64,000 nt of DNA from Acidobacteriota bacterium (GTDB lineage Bacteria; Acidobacteriota; Terriglobia; Terriglobales; Acidobacteriaceae), in assembly GCA_021813745.1 (NCBI GenBank), contig JAKAJO010000051.1:30370-94369 (forward strand), read 5' to 3'. Made by a program: the position numbers and the translations under genes. Position 1 is the first letter of the stretch, and each line of letters begins with the position of its first letter. The notes beneath the pieces were generated by a model, which searched no databases, was not told where the DNA came from, and was given only the letters and a program-made list of their open reading frames with translations. Of the stretch, positions 60,353-64,000 are shown piece by piece.

Positions 60353-62956
60353 CTATTCGTAATCGCTGGCCAACTGACCAACGTACAAGCTCGCGGCATC
60401 CGTGGCACTTGCGATTGCCTTGCGCACATCTTGGCGCATCAAGTCCAAGACACGCAGTTTTCCCTTCTTTACCTCCGCAACTGATTCGATCCGCCGATAG
60501 GCATCCGCGTGCGCTTCTGCATATACCGCCAGACCCTGCAACTTCGGAAGCGCGTCCGCTAGGAAAGTGCCGTGAGCGTCAACGAGGTCAGCAACGACAC
60601 TCCCATCATCCTCAGTGGCGAAGAATATGAAGTCTGGGCGAACGATCTCGTAACTGTCGCCGTCTAGGTAGGCAACGCCGAGCGAGGATTGCCCCGGTTG
60701 CTGCGGATTGCGATACCAGAAGCTAAAGCCTTTGCGCTTGGATTCTGTTTCAACAACCGTCGTCTCCCAGTCGTTCAGCTTCGCCGGGTAGTTGCCATTC
60801 TCATCGCAAAGAAGGTGGCTCTTGTATGTCGGCAGGTCCGATTCGTCGCCCTTCTCGCGCACCTTTGTAAGCTCGAATTTGGATTCTGGCTTCACCATAG
60901 CCACATCCTGTGGCTCGATGCTCATCTCTTTGATCTGCCGGTAGGCTTCCTTCCGGTCATCACTGAGCTTCTTGATGTCGCCTTCGTATTTGGCAAGCCA
61001 AGCCTTTGCCAATTTATCGGCTTCGGCATCAACATAGGCTTGCATCTCAGTCATCAAACCCAGCGCGGCAATGGATACCCGTGCCTCAACGAGGGCTTCC
61101 TCGAACTCATCGCCTTCATCGGGGTTTGAAACTTTGTAGGCCAGGTGGTCGGTGTAGGTAGGTGAAATATCCGGGCTGACGATTCGTGCGGCGCGGCGGT
61201 AGGCATCGTCGATCACCGCCATGTCCGCATCCTCCCAGAACTCGTCAAAGCTCTTGTTCTTGCCTTTCATGTCGGCAACCACAGTCTTGCCGTCAACGGT
61301 CAGCACCGCTTTGCGTTTGGCCTCTATCTTCGCCTTCTCACTCTCTTGGAACTTGTCCAAAGCATCGTGCATCGCTGCATGGGCCAGCTTGCCAGCATTC
61401 GGCAGGATGCCATCGGAAGCCAACTCATGTGCCAGCGCCGTCAAGCGTTTTGCAGGCTTCGCGCCACGTTGCGGACGCGTTTGAGACGGCAATGCTTCGA
61501 ATGCCTCCCAAATGGCGTCTGACGCTGCCGGGTTTGGCTTCATCTCCACAGGATTGACGAGGATGCGGCCACCGGAAGGCGGCATCGTGTCATCCCCCTT
61601 CATCAGTGCCTGCACAACGTCTTCAACCGTCTTCTTGTGGAACTTTGGCAACAGGCATTCCACTGAGTTGAGACGTTCGTTGCCAGGAATACGGCGAGCC
61701 AGCGGCGAACGCACCATCCGGCCCAGCATCTGGGTAATGTGAGTGCGGTCAGTGGCTGTGCGGAAGGAAATCATGATCTCGGCTCGCGGGCAGTCCCATC
61801 CCGTACTGATTGCATCCTTGGCGATAAGCACACGTACCCAAGTCGAATCTTGCACATGCTCTGGCGAGATGTACGGAACGTTGCGGTTGCCGAACCTCTG
61901 GGTACTGTGCTCACCGAACACATGCGCGACACAGCCGCTGGGCAGGTCCGGCCATTGCTGATAGATGGTGTCCAGCGCACGGCCAATTTCGTCCGGGTCT
62001 GGTGTGTTTGGAACCTGCAACACCATCAGTGGAATAACCGTATGCGAGTCCCCTTGCACCTTGGCATACTCTTCCCAAGCCTCGGTTGAGGCTCTGAGCT
62101 TGTCCGTTGCGCGGCGCACAAGCACGGTATCAAAATCACCTACGTCATCCGGGATGTCAATGAGGATGGTGTCTTTGATGAGACCGGATTCCTGGACCTT
62201 GGCGGAATCTACCAGCACATTCGGCAAAGATGTACGCTTCTCCGCGACTTTCATCGCTTCGTTAAAGCGTTCCACAGTGGCTGAAATGCCCCATACTACT
62301 GGAATACCGGGCACTCCATTGTTGCCATTGATGAGCCTCTGCACAATGGTTGACTTCTCCTTACGTGCTGCTGCGGTGGGGTTTCCTAGGCCGCGATGCG
62401 CTTCATCCAGCACCAAATATAGGGTTAAATCCGGGTCTTCAATCGTGTTCTGGATGGTGTCCCAGATCGTATAGGAGCGCCCATCAGGACGCACATCCAG
62501 CAACCGTGGCTGACCTGTGGCTGCGTCTGCTTCCGCCGGGTCAAATCCACGCACCAGCAGGCTATTCTTGCCGAGTTTCTGGGTATTGAGGAAGTAGACC
62601 TTCTTCGCTTCAAACCTCTCGCGGACAAAGGTGTTCTCTACCGGAACGAGATCGGTATGATTCAGCCGGTCGCTGGCCTCCATAAGGCGGAAACGTGTCT
62701 GCTCATTCAACGATGGATCGTCGCTGAACCAGATCACGACTGCGCCGGGGTCCGCATCGAAATCAAATTCGTCGTCTCCGTGAAACAACGCCTCGAACAC
62801 GGCAGCGGCCATCACCGTCTTGCCCGCTCCAGTGACAGCGGTGAGCGAGAAGGCGCTCTTGTCGGCATCGTTGTGCCAGTACTTACGCGCCTTTCTAAGA
62901 TTCGACAGGGCGCCGCGCACTGCATCGTTTTGATAGTCCTTGAGCGTGAACTTCAT
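60353..62956 (-). CDS. DEAD/DEAH-box helicase, type III restriction enzyme (Res)-like
   Basis: LTAVTGAGKTVMAAAVFEAL (Walker A), YLVLDEAHRG (DEAH), WGISATVERF, TRTDRTHITQMLGRMVRSPLARR-type motif VI; C-terminal VRPDFIFFATEDDGSVVADLVDAHG. Confidence 0.85.
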   Translation of the reverse strand: MKFTLKDYQNDAVRGALSNLRKARKYWHNDADKSAFSLTAVTGAGKTVMAAAVFEALFHGDDEFDFDADPGAVVIWFSDDPSLNEQTRFRLMEASDRLNHTDLVPVENTFVRERFEAKKVYFLNTQKLGKNSLLVRGFDPAEADAATGQPRLLDVRPDGRSYTIWDTIQNTIEDPDLTLYLVLDEAHRGLGNPTAAARKEKSTIVQRLINGNNGVPGIPVVWGISATVERFNEAMKVAEKRTSLPNVLVDSAKVQESGLIKDTILIDIPDDVGDFDTVLVRRATDKLRASTEAWEEYAKVQGDSHTVIPLMVLQVPNTPDPDEIGRALDTIYQQWPDLPSGCVAHVFGEHSTQRFGNRNVPYISPEHVQDSTWVRVLIAKDAISTGWDCPRAEIMISFRTATDRTHITQMLGRMVRSPLARRIPGNERLNSVECLLPKFHKKTVEDVVQALMKGDDTMPPSGGRILVNPVEMKPNPAASDAIWEAFEALPSQTRPQRGAKPAKRLTALAHELASDGILPNAGKLAHAAMHDALDKFQESEKAKIEAKRKAVLTVDGKTVVADMKGKNKSFDEFWEDADMAVIDDAYRRAARIVSPDISPTYTDHLAYKVSNPDEGDEFEEALVEARVSIAALGLMTEMQAYVDAEADKLAKAWLAKYEGDIKKLSDDRKEAYRQIKEMSIEPQDVAMVKPESKFELTKVREKGDESDLPTYKSHLLCDENGNYPAKLNDWETTVVETESKRKGFSFWYRNPQQPGQSSLGVAYLDGDSYEIVRPDFIFFATEDDGSVVADLVDAHGTFLADALPKLQGLAVYAEAHADAYRRIESVAEVKKGKLRVLDLMRQDVRKAIASATDAASLYVGQLASDYE

Positions 62957-62959
62957 TCA

Positions 62960-63873
62960 TCATTCCCCATTCACAAAGCTGAAATTGGTTAAGTAGGACT
63001 CGTACAGGCGTACAGGCTCGACACCATCCGGCAATCGTCGTGCTATGGCCTGGAATCGGCGGTCATCGTCGGTAACGATATAGGCAATACGCAGATTCTT
63101 AGCCTTGCTCACCGTCCTGATAAACGGCGTAGCGGCATCCACATCCACCAGCAGGCCATAGGCATCTACCACGGCCCATCCTTCAGCGGGCAGTTTGTCG
63201 ATGCGCTTGCCGATGCTTCCAGCACGCAACCAAAGAAGTGGAGCAATGCGGGCAAAGGCCAGGTTATGGTTAACCGCAAGCGGGCTTTCGTAGGTCAGAG
63301 TAAAGAACTCCGCATTTTCGGCAAAACCTTCGGCCATCGGGAATTCGTCGGTGAACTTGTAATCGCCCTTGATTGGTCCTCCATCCGGGGTCTTGCCTGA
63401 AATTGCGGCCTGCACACGCGGCTTGGTGATGTAGTCGCAGATACCCCACTTCTCCCAGTCAGCGTCGCCAGGACGTAGTCCCTGCTCGCGCAAAGCCTTC
63501 TGCTCATCCGCCGCGACTTCATTGTTCGTGACGGAGATGCACTGACGACTGCCGCCATCTTGCTCATTCAGGCGCATAACTGCGTGAGCAGTTGTGCCTG
63601 ACCCGGCGAAGAAATCGAGTATGACGGCTTGAGGCTTTTCTTTGACGAAGAAGCGCAGAATGTCTTCCACCGCATAGAGCGATTTTGGAAATGGGAACTT
63701 CCTTCCGGGTAGGAGTTCGGCCAACAGGCGCGATCCATACTGGGTCGCATCGTGCCCTGCAATTCGCCATTGGGTTCCCGGTATTGCCAGTACAAATGAA
63801 GCATCGTTTTCTTTCACGAGGATCGACCCATCCGGGGCATGACCACTCTGCTCGAACTCACCTCTTTGTATTT
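62960..63873 (-). pseudogene. Type III-like DNA methyltransferase (Mod) C-terminal part, apparently interrupted at its 5' side
   Basis: KSLYAVEDILRFFVKEKPQAVILDFFAGSGTTAHAVMRLNEQDGGSRQCISVTNNE (motif X/I). The frame upstream (QIQRGEFEQSGHAPDGSILV) runs into IS-like sequence at ~63874 and a stop at 63920-63922. The DPPY region is not present in the window. Confidence 0.65.
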
Positions 63874-64000
63874 GGGGCTGTACCAGATAATCATGCCATG
63901 AATCGTGTAACCCATTGTTTTAGTTGTGTTTGTTGCAGTTTAGGGTTTGGAGTATTGAAGCGCCATTCGCATTCTCTGAGGAAGAGGGGAAAGCTGTGCT
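63874..64000 (-). mobile_element. IS1595/ISXO2-like insertion sequence, terminal part (continues past the right edge)
   Basis: Reverse-strand frame ending TGA at 63891-63893 reads HSFPLFLRECEWRFNTPNPKLQQTQLKQWVTRFMA*, like the C-terminus of ISXO2-like DDE transposases (KECEWRFN). Candidate terminus GGGGCTGTACCAGATAATCATGCC begins at 63874. Confidence 0.6.

Overview
The window looks like a chromosomal segment from a high-GC Gram-negative bacterium, probably Acidobacteria/Terriglobia; that placement is inferred from protein style and was not tested. About 1-53 kb is an ordinary core and carbohydrate-metabolism backbone: SpoIVB-S55-like protein, LolC/E-type permease, HAD phosphatase, lytic transglycosylase, orphan GvpL/F-like protein, pgsA, gdhA, REC-EAL regulator, trpE/trpG on opposite strands, apt, a KdpDE-like two-component pair, porin, APC permease, PP2C phosphatase and Ser/Thr kinase, glnA, and a rhamnose-type sugar locus (GH39-like, L-rhamnose mutarotase, fucose-isomerase-like, TPR, TonB-dependent receptor, GH106-like). 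It continues with acpS, a MlaD-family protein, cytochrome P460, leuS, plsY and gpsA. From about 53.2 kb the character changes. There is a decayed zone with a cupin pseudogene carrying an in-frame stop, an XdhA C-terminal scrap joined to an ArdC-like scrap, and a HEPN-like ORF fused in frame to a tyrosine-recombinase tail. This is followed by a 15-nt tRNA-3'-end-like att candidate and an integrative element: P4-type integrase, HTH protein, AlpA-like regulator, two HNH-like paralogs and a type III-like restriction helicase. Its partner methyltransferase appears to be interrupted near the right edge by an IS1595/ISXO2-like insertion. I saw no rRNA, complete tRNA or CRISPR array. I did not find a clearly new multi-gene system. 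The best second-look targets are the island boundary, the HEPN-integrase chimera, the IS-disrupted Mod gene and the variant Res C-terminus. All family calls come from reading motifs, with no database search.
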